Assembly (NCBI GenBank): GCA_904419105.1
Contig: CAJFQR010000068.1
Coordinates: 1 to 7,725, forward strand
Direction of reading: 5' to 3'
Length of the DNA: 7,725 nucleotides
DNA from: Candidatus Avimicrobium faecavium
GTDB taxonomy: Bacteria; Bacillota; Clostridia; Oscillospirales; Ruminococcaceae
Shown piece after piece: positions 1 to 5,206 of the stretch. Position numbers and translations under genes: made by a program. The notes under the pieces are model-generated. The model had not been told where the DNA came from and did not search any database. It was given only the letters and a program-made list of their open reading frames with translations. Numbering within the stretch: position 1 is the stretch's first letter; each line of letters starts with the position of its first letter.

Positions 1-64
1 TGCCCAGCGCAAAGATGATGGTATTGGAGATAAGGGTCGCGTATTTGTTCTGCCCGGATGCCAT
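1..64 (-). CDS. N-terminus of probable polysaccharide/oligosaccharide flippase (partial)
   Basis: Reading leftward from an ATG at 64 gives an open frame of 21 codons to the window edge: MASGQNKYATLISNTIIFAL then G. A short polar head followed by an N-T-x-x-F-A-x-G segment entering a first membrane helix is typical of Wzx/MurJ/MATE-type polysaccharide flippases, which move lipid-linked sugars across the membrane. That assignment is pattern recognition from 21 residues only. Another multi-pass membrane protein cannot be excluded. The ATG is supported by a well-spaced promoter on the same strand (110-138), giving a leader of about 40 nt. The ribosome site is weak: GGGAG lies 13 nt upstream, with a GGCAGG next to the start. 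The gene is divergent from the lipoprotein gene at 280. Confidence 0.5.
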   Translation of the reverse strand, partial: MASGQNKYATLISNTIIFALG

Positions 65-109
65 GCCTGCCGTATCACTCCCGTGTGATGAACTGTTATC
101 AGATATACT

Positions 110-138
110 ATAATACCATTTTGGGGCGAAGTTATCAA
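110..138 (-). promoter_or_regulatory. Promoter of the leftward flippase-like gene
   Basis: On the minus strand TTGATA (138-133) is followed after exactly 17 nt by TATTAT (115-110), a good sigma-A type promoter. The predicted start near 103 leaves about 40 nt before the ATG at 64. On the plus strand the same AT-rich stretch carries TATAAT at 109-114, but no convincing -35 precedes it, so the leftward reading is preferred. In the rest of 65-279 I see only an A/T-tract stretch (174-191) and TATATA at 229-234, which may belong to the lipoprotein promoter. Confidence 0.6.
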
Positions 139-279
139 TAAATCGTGAATTTTGGCCGCAGGGCGGAGACGAAAAAAATTTTCTTTTTTTTCCGGAGAGC
201 TGGAAACAGTTCCCTGCCGGTGGTACACTATATAAAAAAGAGGCATTTTGCCGCAAAACGAAAAAAGGAGGCAGTTTGT

Positions 280-1797
280 ATGAAACGGATGCTTGCAGCC
301 GCCCTGGCCGGGGCGCTGGCGCTGACCCTCACCGGGTGCGGGGACCAGATCGCCGTCTTTGTCAGCGGCGGGGAGCCGGACCTGACGCTGACCCCGCACA
401 CCCTCTCGGCGGACGCCGAACAGCTTGCCGCCATCGCCGACCTGGATGTGACAATGGCCGACTACACTGCCAATCTCGGTGCGGGCAACCGCTGGCTGCG
501 GCTGCGCCTCTATGCCTACCGGGATGGGAGCTGGGAGCTTGCCGGGGCGGATACCGCCGTCGCTGAGGAGAGCGGGCTGATCGGGGTGAGCTTCGACCGG
601 GACACCGGTGAGCTGGCGCTGTTTGATGAGGGCGGGCGCAGCAGCTATACCCTCCCCGACCGGCTGACCAGCGGAGAGGGCGTCACCCTCGGGTCGGTGC
701 GGCTGGCGGAGGAGACCACCGCCCCTGCCGGGGAGGAGGCGCCCATCTGGATGGCCGCCGCCACCGAAGGCGAGGGCCTGGGCCTGACCCTTGAGACGAT
801 GGAACTCACCGGCGAACCCTCCGCCGCACTGGCGGTGACGGTGGAGCTGCTCCCGCCCGGGGAGGACCCCACCGCCGCCCCGGATCAGGCTGACCGCCTG
901 GCCGGGCTCGAGCAGGAGATCCTGATGCCGATGTCCATCTCGGCGCTGGCCAGCCAGAGCTGGACCGACCCGGGGACGCTGCGGCCGGAGCAGTTTGTCA
1001 ATTTCTACACCGCCAAATACCTCCCGGCTGAGCGGGACCTGTCCGGGCCGGAGACGGTGGACGCCGCCACCCTTGAGGCTGCGGTGCAGGGCAGCTTTGC
1101 GGTGAGCAGCGACTTCCTGCGGCAGGCGGAAAACTATGATGCCGAAACCGGCCGCTACACCCTCGGCTACCTCGGCGGCGGGGCGCTGCCCGAGGCCACC
1201 GGCCTGGAGACAGGTCCCGACGGCACCGAGCTGCTCCGGTATGTCTACCTCTCCCCGGCGGACGGCGAGACGGTCATACGCACCGGGACGCTCACCCTGA
1301 CCCGTAACGGCACCTTCACCGCCGTGGCCGGCTGTACCACCGAGCCGGTGGAAGCGGAGAGTCTGTCCGATGGAACGGTGCAGGTGCATTTTGTACCGGA
1401 GAGCTTCCCCAGTGGGGAAGATGTGACCCTCTACACCGATGCGGAAACCGATACGGTGATCCGGGCAGATGTAATCCGGTTTCCCGATGAGGACTGGATG
1501 GACCTCTATATCAGCGCCGGACGGGAAGAGGTGAGCGGCAGTCTGAATGTGAACCTTGAAGGGAATACTGTCGTCGCGGCCTTTGGGCCGGCGGCCCATG
1601 TGCAGGGTGCTGACCTGGAGACCACCAACCCGGTGATCGTCCGGCCTGCTCCGGATGAAAACGGCCCCGCCCAGGTGGAGCGGAGCTGGTATGCGGTAGA
1701 TGCCGCCGGCGGACAAACCCGGTACCGGCTGGTGTTTGAGCGGGATGCCAATGGCGTCTGTACGGTGAGCTGGCAGGACGGGAGTCTCCCGGCGTAG
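280..1797 (+). CDS. Secreted lipoprotein of unknown function, 505 aa
   Basis: The start is the ATG at 280, preceded 7 nt away by AAAGGAGG (265-272). It begins directly with a lipoprotein signal peptide: positively charged MKRM, an Ala/Leu-rich core, then the lipobox LTGC with the lipidated Cys at residue 20. An in-frame ATG at 145 would put 45 charged and aromatic residues before the signal peptide and lacks a ribosome site, so it was discarded. The mature protein should sit on the outer face of the membrane. It is rich in Ala, Gly, Glu, Asp and Thr, has no further membrane segment, and reads as beta-rich modules: residues about 50-140 with an RLRLYAYRDGSWELAG strand pattern, about 300-400 with a YLGGG and LSPADGETVIRTGTLTLTRN stretch, and about 410-505. 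Three Cys remain after the lipidated one. No family was recognised. It appears monocistronic, and its promoter is not clear (possibly TATATA at 229-234). Confidence 0.85.
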   Translation: MKRMLAAALAGALALTLTGCGDQIAVFVSGGEPDLTLTPHTLSADAEQLAAIADLDVTMADYTANLGAGNRWLRLRLYAYRDGSWELAGADTAVAEESGLIGVSFDRDTGELALFDEGGRSSYTLPDRLTSGEGVTLGSVRLAEETTAPAGEEAPIWMAAATEGEGLGLTLETMELTGEPSAALAVTVELLPPGEDPTAAPDQADRLAGLEQEILMPMSISALASQSWTDPGTLRPEQFVNFYTAKYLPAERDLSGPETVDAATLEAAVQGSFAVSSDFLRQAENYDAETGRYTLGYLGGGALPEATGLETGPDGTELLRYVYLSPADGETVIRTGTLTLTRNGTFTAVAGCTTEPVEAESLSDGTVQVHFVPESFPSGEDVTLYTDAETDTVIRADVIRFPDEDWMDLYISAGREEVSGSLNVNLEGNTVVAAFGPAAHVQGADLETTNPVIVRPAPDENGPAQVERSWYAVDAAGGQTRYRLVFERDANGVCTVSWQDGSLPA

Positions 1798-1814
1798 CAG
1801 CTGCGGGATTTTTT
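1787..1814 (+). terminator. Weak possible intrinsic terminator overlapping the lipoprotein stop
   Basis: TCCCG (1787-1791) can pair with CGGGA (1804-1808) across the stop codon, and six T residues follow directly (1809-1814). The stem is only 5 bp with a 12-nt loop that holds the palindrome GCAGCTGC, so termination may be inefficient. No better candidate lies between this gene and the ridA promoter. Confidence 0.4.
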
Positions 1815-1858
1815 CCGGCGGTAACCTCCCGGACATCTGACAGACCCCGGAAATTTAT

Positions 1859-1887
1859 TTGACTATTCCTGCCGGAGGTGTTATCAT
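1859..1887 (+). promoter_or_regulatory. ridA promoter
   Basis: TTGACT (1859-1864) and TATCAT (1882-1887) are separated by exactly 17 nt, close to the sigma-A consensus. The predicted start near 1894 gives a 5' leader of about 55 nt. The AT-rich run just upstream (1851-1860) could act as an UP-like element. Confidence 0.7.
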
Positions 1888-1897
1888 AAAGTCGTAG

Positions 1898-1920
1898 GGG
1901 CTGGCGGACGCCGCCGGCCC
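1898..1920 (+). other. 5' stem-loop of the ridA transcript
   Basis: Bases 1898-1907 pair with 1911-1920 as a 10-bp, nearly all G-C stem (one U.G pair) with a 3-nt loop ACG. It begins only about 4 nt after the predicted transcription start. It is followed by an A-rich spacer and the ribosome site rather than T residues, so it is not a terminator. A hairpin at the extreme 5' end is a known way to protect mRNA from 5'-dependent decay; that role here is inference. Confidence 0.6.
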
Positions 1921-1948
1921 AAATATTAAGGAAAAGGAATGATCTGAC

Positions 1949-2329
1949 ATGAAGAAGCAGGTTTCTACTCCGAACGCTCCGGCCGCTATCGGCCCGTACT
2001 CCCAGGCCATCAAGGCCGGCAACACCATCTATGTATCCGGCCAGCTGCCCATCGACCCCAAGACCGGCGCTTTCCCGGGCAATGACATCGCCAGCCAGAC
2101 CAAGCAGTCTCTGGAGAACATCAAGGCCATCCTCGAGAGCGAGGGCTACACCATGGCCGATATCGTCAAGACCACCTGCCTGCTGGACAGCATCGCCGAC
2201 TTCGGCGCGATGAACGAGGTCTACGCCACCTTCTTCACCGAGGCTGCCCCGGCCCGTGCCGCCTTTGAGGTTGGCAAGCTGCCGAAGGACGCTCTGGTCG
2301 AGATCGAGGCCGTTGCCTACAAGGACTAA
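1949..2329 (+). CDS. ridA: RidA/YjgF family 2-iminobutanoate/2-iminopropanoate deaminase, 126 aa
   Basis: RidA hydrolyses reactive enamine/imine intermediates released by PLP enzymes such as threonine dehydratase, protecting other PLP enzymes. It is a cytosolic trimer. The 126-aa length is normal for the family. Visible signatures are the N-terminal APAAIGPYSQA (residues 10-20), YVSGQLPIDPKTG (28-40), and the C-terminal signature ARAAFEVGKLPKDALVEIEA (102-121), with the substrate-binding Arg at 103 and the conserved Glu residues at 118/120. The start is supported by AAGGA at 1934-1938, 10 nt upstream. It has its own promoter (1859-1887) and terminator (2365-2395), so it is probably monocistronic. 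Codons are strongly biased to C-ending forms (ATC, AAG, GGC, CTG), as in highly expressed genes. The identification is firm; the exact physiological substrate is inferred from the family. Confidence 0.97.
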   Translation: MKKQVSTPNAPAAIGPYSQAIKAGNTIYVSGQLPIDPKTGAFPGNDIASQTKQSLENIKAILESEGYTMADIVKTTCLLDSIADFGAMNEVYATFFTEAAPARAAFEVGKLPKDALVEIEAVAYKD

Positions 2330-2364
2330 GTCCAAACGACAAAAACCATCCATAAGCAGAAACG

Positions 2365-2395
2365 CAGACGGGGCGAAAGCTCCGTCTGTTTTTTT
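2365..2395 (+). terminator. Intrinsic terminator of ridA
   Basis: Bases 2365-2374 (CAGACGGGGC) pair with 2379-2388 (GCTCCGTCTG) as a 10-bp stem with one G.U pair, capped by a GAAA tetraloop. Seven T residues follow at 2389-2395. This is a textbook strong terminator 35 nt after the ridA stop. Confidence 0.93.
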
Positions 2396-2408
2396 GCGGG
2401 AAGGGAGG

Positions 2409-2492
2409 GGGATACCCTTCCGGGGAATGGTAACAGAGATTGTAACTATTTTGCAATGAATCGTCATAAATAGGGATACCCGGCAGGGGAAT
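2409..2492 (+). repeat. Pair of 20-bp direct repeats upstream of the surface-protein gene
   Basis: Two copies of GGGATACCC-N4-GGGGAAT lie at 2409-2428 and 2473-2492, 64 nt apart start to start, with 17 of 20 positions identical. The first copy also forms the right arm of a 7-bp hairpin (GGAAGGG 2399-2405 with CCCTTCC 2415-2421). They lie about 110-190 bases upstream of the perfect promoter at 2602-2630 in an otherwise gene-free stretch (2396-2715). That placement would suit a regulator binding site, but no known operator was recognised. Confidence 0.55.
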
Positions 2493-2513
2493 AAGGGGCA
2501 AAACCCCGTTATT
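2490..2513. other. Bulged inverted repeat in the upstream region
   Basis: AATAA-GGGG (2490-2498) and CCCC-(G)-TTATT (2504-2513) form a 9-bp stem with one bulged G at 2508 and a CAAAA loop. It overlaps the end of the second direct repeat. No T-run follows, so it is more likely a protein-binding or structural element than a terminator. The following 2540-2600 region is AT-rich, with GTTAC repeated at 2578 and 2586, just ahead of the -35. Confidence 0.4.
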
Positions 2514-2601
2514 CTGCACAGAAAAGATGGAGATAGCGGGTATTTTCTCTTGTTCACATTTTAAAAATTACAGAAAAGTTACAAAGTTACTACAAAAAGA
2601 G

Positions 2602-2630
2602 TTGACAAACAGGCTGCCGGCGGCTATAAT
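2602..2630 (+). promoter_or_regulatory. Perfect-consensus sigma-A promoter of the surface-protein gene
   Basis: TTGACA (2602-2607) and TATAAT (2625-2630) match the consensus in all 12 positions with the optimal 17-nt spacer. An A/T-rich stretch upstream (about 2560-2600) could act as an UP element. The predicted start near 2637 gives a leader of about 79 nt. This is by far the strongest promoter in the window and implies abundant expression of the gene at 2716. Confidence 0.92.
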
Positions 2631-2644
2631 GATAGACAAGAGAA

Positions 2645-2674
2645 CGGGAAGGCCAACTGGAGAGGGCCGGCCCG
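2645..2674 (+). other. 5' leader stem-loop of the surface-protein transcript
   Basis: CGGG (2645-2648) pairs with CCCG (2671-2674). After a symmetric AA/GG internal loop, GGCC (2651-2654) pairs with GGCC (2665-2668) around a 10-nt loop. It begins about 8 nt after the predicted transcript start, much as in ridA, and leaves an unstructured A-rich stretch before the AGGAGG ribosome site (2701-2706). A mRNA-stabilising role is inferred. Confidence 0.45.
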
Positions 2675-2715
2675 GACTCGTTTGAAAAACAAGAAACTTT
2701 AGGAGGAAAAGCAAA

Positions 2716-3741
2716 ATGAAGAAGACACTTGCTCTTGTTCTGGCCGGCGTAATGGCTGCTGGTATGACTACCGTAGCTTTCGCTGTTGATCAGGCTCCCG
2801 TGATTGGTCAGAATGGTGATCGTGCTTATGTGATCGACAGTGAAGATGTAGCTTCCACTGGTCTGGACGCAGGTAGAGTACTTGAAGGCGGCGATGAGAT
2901 CGCTATCCCGATTTACATCTGGGAAGAGGGCACTGGTTATCACATTTACGATCGCGACTTTGACTACAATACCAAGAATGTTAAGGCTTACGGCGATTGG
3001 GACGATGTAGAGGGCGATGCTGAGGGCGAACTTGACCTTCGTTGGGTTAAGTATAACGATGCTGCTGCTAATGAGTTCGACTCCGCTGCCGGTTTCTACT
3101 ACTCTGTAGTCATTACCGTTCCTGAGAACAATGGCGACAAGGCTCTGGATCTCGTCGGTAAGGTATCTGTTGGCAGAACTTCTAATGCTGCCCGCAATGC
3201 CGACGACAGTGTAACTGTAGAAACTGTTATTGCTCCTGATAAGACCCTTGCTAACTACAAAATCGATTTTGACGGTGGTATGCTGACCATGGGCGAGACC
3301 GGTATTGTCGGCTTCGATAAGGATGCTGGCGAGATCGACATCGAGTTTGGCGACGATGCCCTGTTTATCGTTGATGTAGACGGTCAGAGCAGACTGAACC
3401 TGGCTTGGAACAAGACTTTCGATAAGGAATTCTCTGCCCGGTATGACTATGCCAACCTGGACTTCATCACCTTCGAGGGTACCCCCAGATTCAACCGCAC
3501 CGGTGACTTCTACCTGTACGCTGATGAGGACGCCTTTATCTACAAGAAGGGCGCCGAGGGCGTAGAGGAGATCAACGGCCTGGAGTGGGATCCTGACTAC
3601 GAGGCCTGGCACTTCCGCACCCGTGAGCTGGGCGCCTATGTCATCTCCGGTGTCGAGCTGGACGAGCAGACCGTCACCGAGGACAAGGACGACACCACCA
3701 CTGAGGATGGCAACAAGCAGAACCCCGATACCGGTCGGTAA
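2716..3741 (+). CDS. Secreted acidic surface-type protein ending in NPDTG without an anchor, 341 aa
   Basis: The ATG at 2716 follows AGGAGG (2701-2706) at 9 nt. It begins with a classical signal peptide, MKKTLALVLAGVMAAG and onward, with a likely signal peptidase I site after Ala-Phe-Ala (residue 23). The mature chain is very rich in Asp and Glu, has no Cys and no further membrane helix. The C-terminal module (about 255-320) reads GDFYLYADEDAFIYKK, then a WDPDYEAWHFRTRELGAYVIS stretch split here as WDPDYEAW plus HFRTRELGAYVIS. A Thr/Asp/Glu-rich linker follows, then the last residues KQNPDTGR and TAA. NPDTG resembles a sortase sorting motif, but the hydrophobic helix and basic tail that should follow are absent. 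The stop codon lies inside the first hairpin of a repeat array. Codons up to about 3450 often end in T or A, while those after it mostly end in C or G. A perfect promoter implies high expression. An S-layer-like or secreted cell-surface role is inference; no family was recognised. Confidence 0.88.
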   Translation: MKKTLALVLAGVMAAGMTTVAFAVDQAPVIGQNGDRAYVIDSEDVASTGLDAGRVLEGGDEIAIPIYIWEEGTGYHIYDRDFDYNTKNVKAYGDWDDVEGDAEGELDLRWVKYNDAAANEFDSAAGFYYSVVITVPENNGDKALDLVGKVSVGRTSNAARNADDSVTVETVIAPDKTLANYKIDFDGGMLTMGETGIVGFDKDAGEIDIEFGDDALFIVDVDGQSRLNLAWNKTFDKEFSARYDYANLDFITFEGTPRFNRTGDFYLYADEDAFIYKKGAEGVEEINGLEWDPDYEAWHFRTRELGAYVISGVELDEQTVTEDKDDTTTEDGNKQNPDTGR

Positions 3742-3832
3742 ATCGTTGCACGATTTACCTCCCTACGAGTTTGCGTTGCAAACTCGCGGTCCAATCCCTA
3801 TGAGTTTTGCTGACGCAAAACTCCCGGTCCGA

Positions 3833-3880
3833 TCCCTGCGGGTTTTAAGCTGACGCTTAAAACATCGTGGTCGGATAGGT
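3833..3880 (+). repeat. 48-bp direct repeat, copy 1
   Basis: This stretch matches 3977-4024 at 47 of 48 positions (the only difference is T3876 against C4020). It consists of TCCCTGCGG, the hairpin GTTTTAAGC-TGAC-GCTTAAAAC, and the tail ATCGTGGTCGGATAGGT. It marks the longest duplicated unit of the hairpin array. Confidence 0.92.
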
Positions 3881-3976
3881 GTACCAGTGCCAGCCGGAAG
3901 CCTTCGGCTTCCTCTGACGAGTTTTGGCTTTGCCAAAACATCGCCCGATTGGTCTGTTGATTGCATAGCAATCAAC

Positions 3977-4024
3977 TCCCTGCGGGTTTTAAGCTGACGC
4001 TTAAAACATCGTGGTCGGACAGGT
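3977..4024 (+). repeat. 48-bp direct repeat, copy 2
   Basis: Second copy, 144 bp downstream of copy 1 and nearly identical to it. It closes the array with GGTCGGACAGGT, after which unique sequence leads to the terminator at 4063. Confidence 0.92.
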
Positions 4025-4062
4025 TATCTGCAAGTCTATCCAAGTTTAACTTGATGGGGAAT

Positions 4063-4099
4063 AAAAGGCGTGGCTTTTCTCTGGGAGCCACGCCTTTTT
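4063..4099 (+). terminator. Strong intrinsic terminator after the surface gene and hairpin array
   Basis: Bases 4063-4075 (AAAAGGCGTGGCT) pair with 4086-4098 as a 13-bp perfect stem with a 10-nt loop, ending in five T residues (4095-4099). The four A residues on the left arm give a matching T-run on the other strand, so it could work in both directions. It lies about 320 nt after the surface-protein stop, which implies the hairpin array is transcribed as the 3' end of that mRNA. Confidence 0.88.
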
Positions 4100-4117
4100 C
4101 TATGCCGAAGCGGCAGT

Positions 4118-4148
4118 AAAAAAGGCCCGGTCGCCGACCGGGTCTTTT
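4118..4148 (-). terminator. Intrinsic terminator of rsmA
   Basis: CCCGGT (4126-4131) pairs with ACCGGG (4137-4142) around CGCCG. Pairing continues outward through G.U, G-C and four A-T pairs to 4120/4148. Read leftward, six T residues (complement of 4118-4123) end the stem. It begins 3 nt beyond the rsmA stop codon. Confidence 0.88.
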
Positions 4149-4151
4149 CTG

Positions 4152-5027
4152 TTACTTTTTGGCCGGTACGCCGGCGTCAAAGAGGGCGTCCGCCAGGCGG
4201 CCAAAGCCGTCCAGGGGGAGCTGTTCCGCCCGGGTGTTCTCCGGGATGCCGGCGGCGGCAAGGATTTCGGCGGCCTGGCTCTTCGGCAGGGAGAAGTAAC
4301 CGGCGACACAGTTGAGCAGCGTCTTGCGCCGCTGGGAGAAGGCCGCCCGCACCCCAGCAAAGAAGAGGGCCTCGTCCTTCACCGGGACGGCGGGGGACTC
4401 GAGGATATCCAGCCGGATCACGGTGGAATCCACATCGGGGCTGGGCAGGAAGCTGCCGCGGCTCACCGGGAAGAGCACCCGGGGCACACAGTAGTAGCGC
4501 AGTGCGATGCTGATGGCCCCGACCTCCCGGCTGCCCGGTTCGGCGGTGAGGCGGGCAGCGGCCTCCTTCTGGACCATCACCGTGATGGAGGAGAGGGGCA
4601 GGCGGCTTTCCAGCAGGTGCATTAAAATCGGCGAGGTGATGTAGTAGGGCAGGTTGGCACAGACCGCCACCTTCTGCCCGGGGAATTCGGCGGCCAGCAG
4701 CGCGGGCAGGTCCACCTTGAGCACATCGTCGTTCACAATCCTGACATTGGTAAAGCCGGCCAGCGTCTCGTCCAGGATCGGGAGCAGGCGGGAGTCGATC
4801 TCGATGCAGACCACCTTGTCCGCCCGGCGGGCCAGCTCGGCGGTGAGCACCCCGATGCCGGCGCCGATCTCCAGCATACCCACGCCGGGGGCCGCCCCGC
4901 CCAGCTCCGCCATGCGCGGGCAGACGGTGGGGTTTATGAGGAAGTTCTGCCCAAGGCCTTTGGAAAAGGTAAAGCCGTACCGGGCAAGCAGGTCCTTGAG
5001 GACCGCCGGACTGGATAGATCGAGCAT
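4152..5027 (-). CDS. rsmA: 16S rRNA (adenine1518/1519-N6)-dimethyltransferase RsmA, 291 aa
   Basis: RsmA (KsgA) uses S-adenosylmethionine to dimethylate two adjacent adenines in the 3'-terminal hairpin of 16S rRNA, a late step of 30S assembly. The Rossmann-fold methyltransferase motifs are all present: GQNFL (residues 26-30), motif I EIGAGIGVLT (53-62), the SAM ribose-binding acidic residue in CIEID (74-78), NDDVLKVDL (99-107), catalytic NLPYY (125-129), and FSQRRKTL (230-237) of the C-terminal domain. The length is normal for the family. The ATG at 5027 is chosen because GGAGG lies 5 nt upstream and MLDLSSPAVLKDLLARYGF is the usual N-terminus. The frame stays open to 5174, but that extension has no ribosome site. 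In Bacillus the gene sits near rnmV; here it stands alone with its own promoter and terminator. Confidence 0.97.
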   Translation of the reverse strand: MLDLSSPAVLKDLLARYGFTFSKGLGQNFLINPTVCPRMAELGGAAPGVGMLEIGAGIGVLTAELARRADKVVCIEIDSRLLPILDETLAGFTNVRIVNDDVLKVDLPALLAAEFPGQKVAVCANLPYYITSPILMHLLESRLPLSSITVMVQKEAAARLTAEPGSREVGAISIALRYYCVPRVLFPVSRGSFLPSPDVDSTVIRLDILESPAVPVKDEALFFAGVRAAFSQRRKTLLNCVAGYFSLPKSQAAEILAAAGIPENTRAEQLPLDGFGRLADALFDAGVPAKK

Positions 5028-5060
5028 AGACGCCTCCGTAGGGGAAAATTTTCTCCCTCT

Positions 5061-5069
5061 ATTGTACCA
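5061..5069 (-). promoter_or_regulatory. rsmA extended -10 promoter
   Basis: On the minus strand TGG-TACAAT (5069-5061) forms a TGn extended -10 element. The hexamer 17 nt further upstream (5089-5084, TGGCCC) is a poor -35, consistent with an extended -10 promoter. The predicted start near 5054 gives a leader of about 27 nt and falls inside a near-palindrome (5041-5057: GGGGAAAATTTTCTCCC, arms broken by one base). Confidence 0.55.
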
Positions 5070-5109
5070 TAGTTTTCCCCCGGGGGCCACACCCGGTGAA
5101 AAAAAGCCG

Positions 5110-5138
5110 TTGCGCCGGGGGCCTTTTTCGCGTACAAT
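5110..5138 (+). promoter_or_regulatory. Promoter of the dCMP deaminase-type gene
   Basis: TTGCGC (5110-5115) and TACAAT (5133-5138) are 17 nt apart. The -10 is good and the -35 partial. The predicted start near 5145 leaves about 60 nt before the coding region. GTACAATAGAG at 5132-5142 is the exact inverse of CTCTATTGTAC at 5057-5067 in the divergent rsmA promoter. Confidence 0.55.
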
Positions 5139-5206
5139 AGAGAAAAACAGACTTTTTCCGGGGCGGTGGGACACCGTGCCCGTATCGTGAAATGAGGTTT
5201 TTTCCT

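Larger units (their letters stand above)
3733..4024 (+). repeat. Array of eight short hairpins with recurrent GGTCGG/GGTCC linkers
   Basis: Eight stem-loops follow one another in about 290 bases. Stems and loops are: 3737-3746/3750-3759 (10 bp, TGC); 3766-3774/3778-3786 (9 bp, GTT); 3802-3810/3815-3823 (9 bp, TGAC); 3842-3850/3855-3863 (9 bp, TGAC); 3896-3902/3906-3912 (7 bp, TTC); 3921-3928/3932-3939 (8 bp, TTT); 3956-3964/3968-3976 (9 bp, ATA); 3986-3994/3999-4007 (9 bp, TGAC). All stems are perfect, yet their sequences differ, while linkers recur: GGTCGG at 3733, 3869 and 4013, GGTCCAATCCCT/GGTCCGATCCCT at 3788 and 3826, and TCCCTGCGGG at 3833 and 3977. The array starts within the last codons of the surface-protein gene and ends before a terminator. 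No coding potential was seen inside it. It resembles REP/BIME-type palindromic mosaics more than any RNA gene known to me; its function is unknown. Confidence 0.85.

Noticed and set aside
145..279. Upstream extension of the lipoprotein to the ATG at 145
   Set aside because: It would bury the lipoprotein signal peptide 45 residues inside the protein; the ATG at 280 has a strong ribosome site and directly begins the signal peptide.
1511..2557. 348-codon minus-strand open frame across ridA and the lipoprotein end
   Set aside because: It overlaps the unmistakable ridA gene in antisense and crosses its terminator; no start signal.
2590..3612. 340-codon minus-strand open frame antisense to the surface-protein gene
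   Set aside because: The plus-strand gene has a perfect promoter, AGGAGG and a signal peptide; the antisense frame has no such support and its translation looks like no known protein.
3718..3738. Functional sortase anchor signal at NPDTG
   Set aside because: No hydrophobic segment or basic tail follows; the stop comes after one more residue, so wall anchoring through this motif is not expected as it stands.
3864..3912. tRNA or other known structural RNA within the array
   Set aside because: No cloverleaf, no T-arm GTTCRA box, and stems are short isolated hairpins.
3733..4024. CRISPR array
   Set aside because: Repeats are not uniform, unit lengths vary from about 25 to 60 bases, there are no constant-length unique spacers, and no cas genes are near.
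3742..4060. Remnant of a lost C-terminal anchor in another frame after the surface-gene stop
   Set aside because: I read the frames beyond 3741 and saw no run of hydrophobic residues with a basic end; a simple frameshift does not explain the missing anchor.
5028..5174. Upstream extension of rsmA to 5174
   Set aside because: It crosses the predicted rsmA promoter and runs over the divergent promoter; the ATG at 5027 has GGAGG at 5 nt and the usual family N-terminus.
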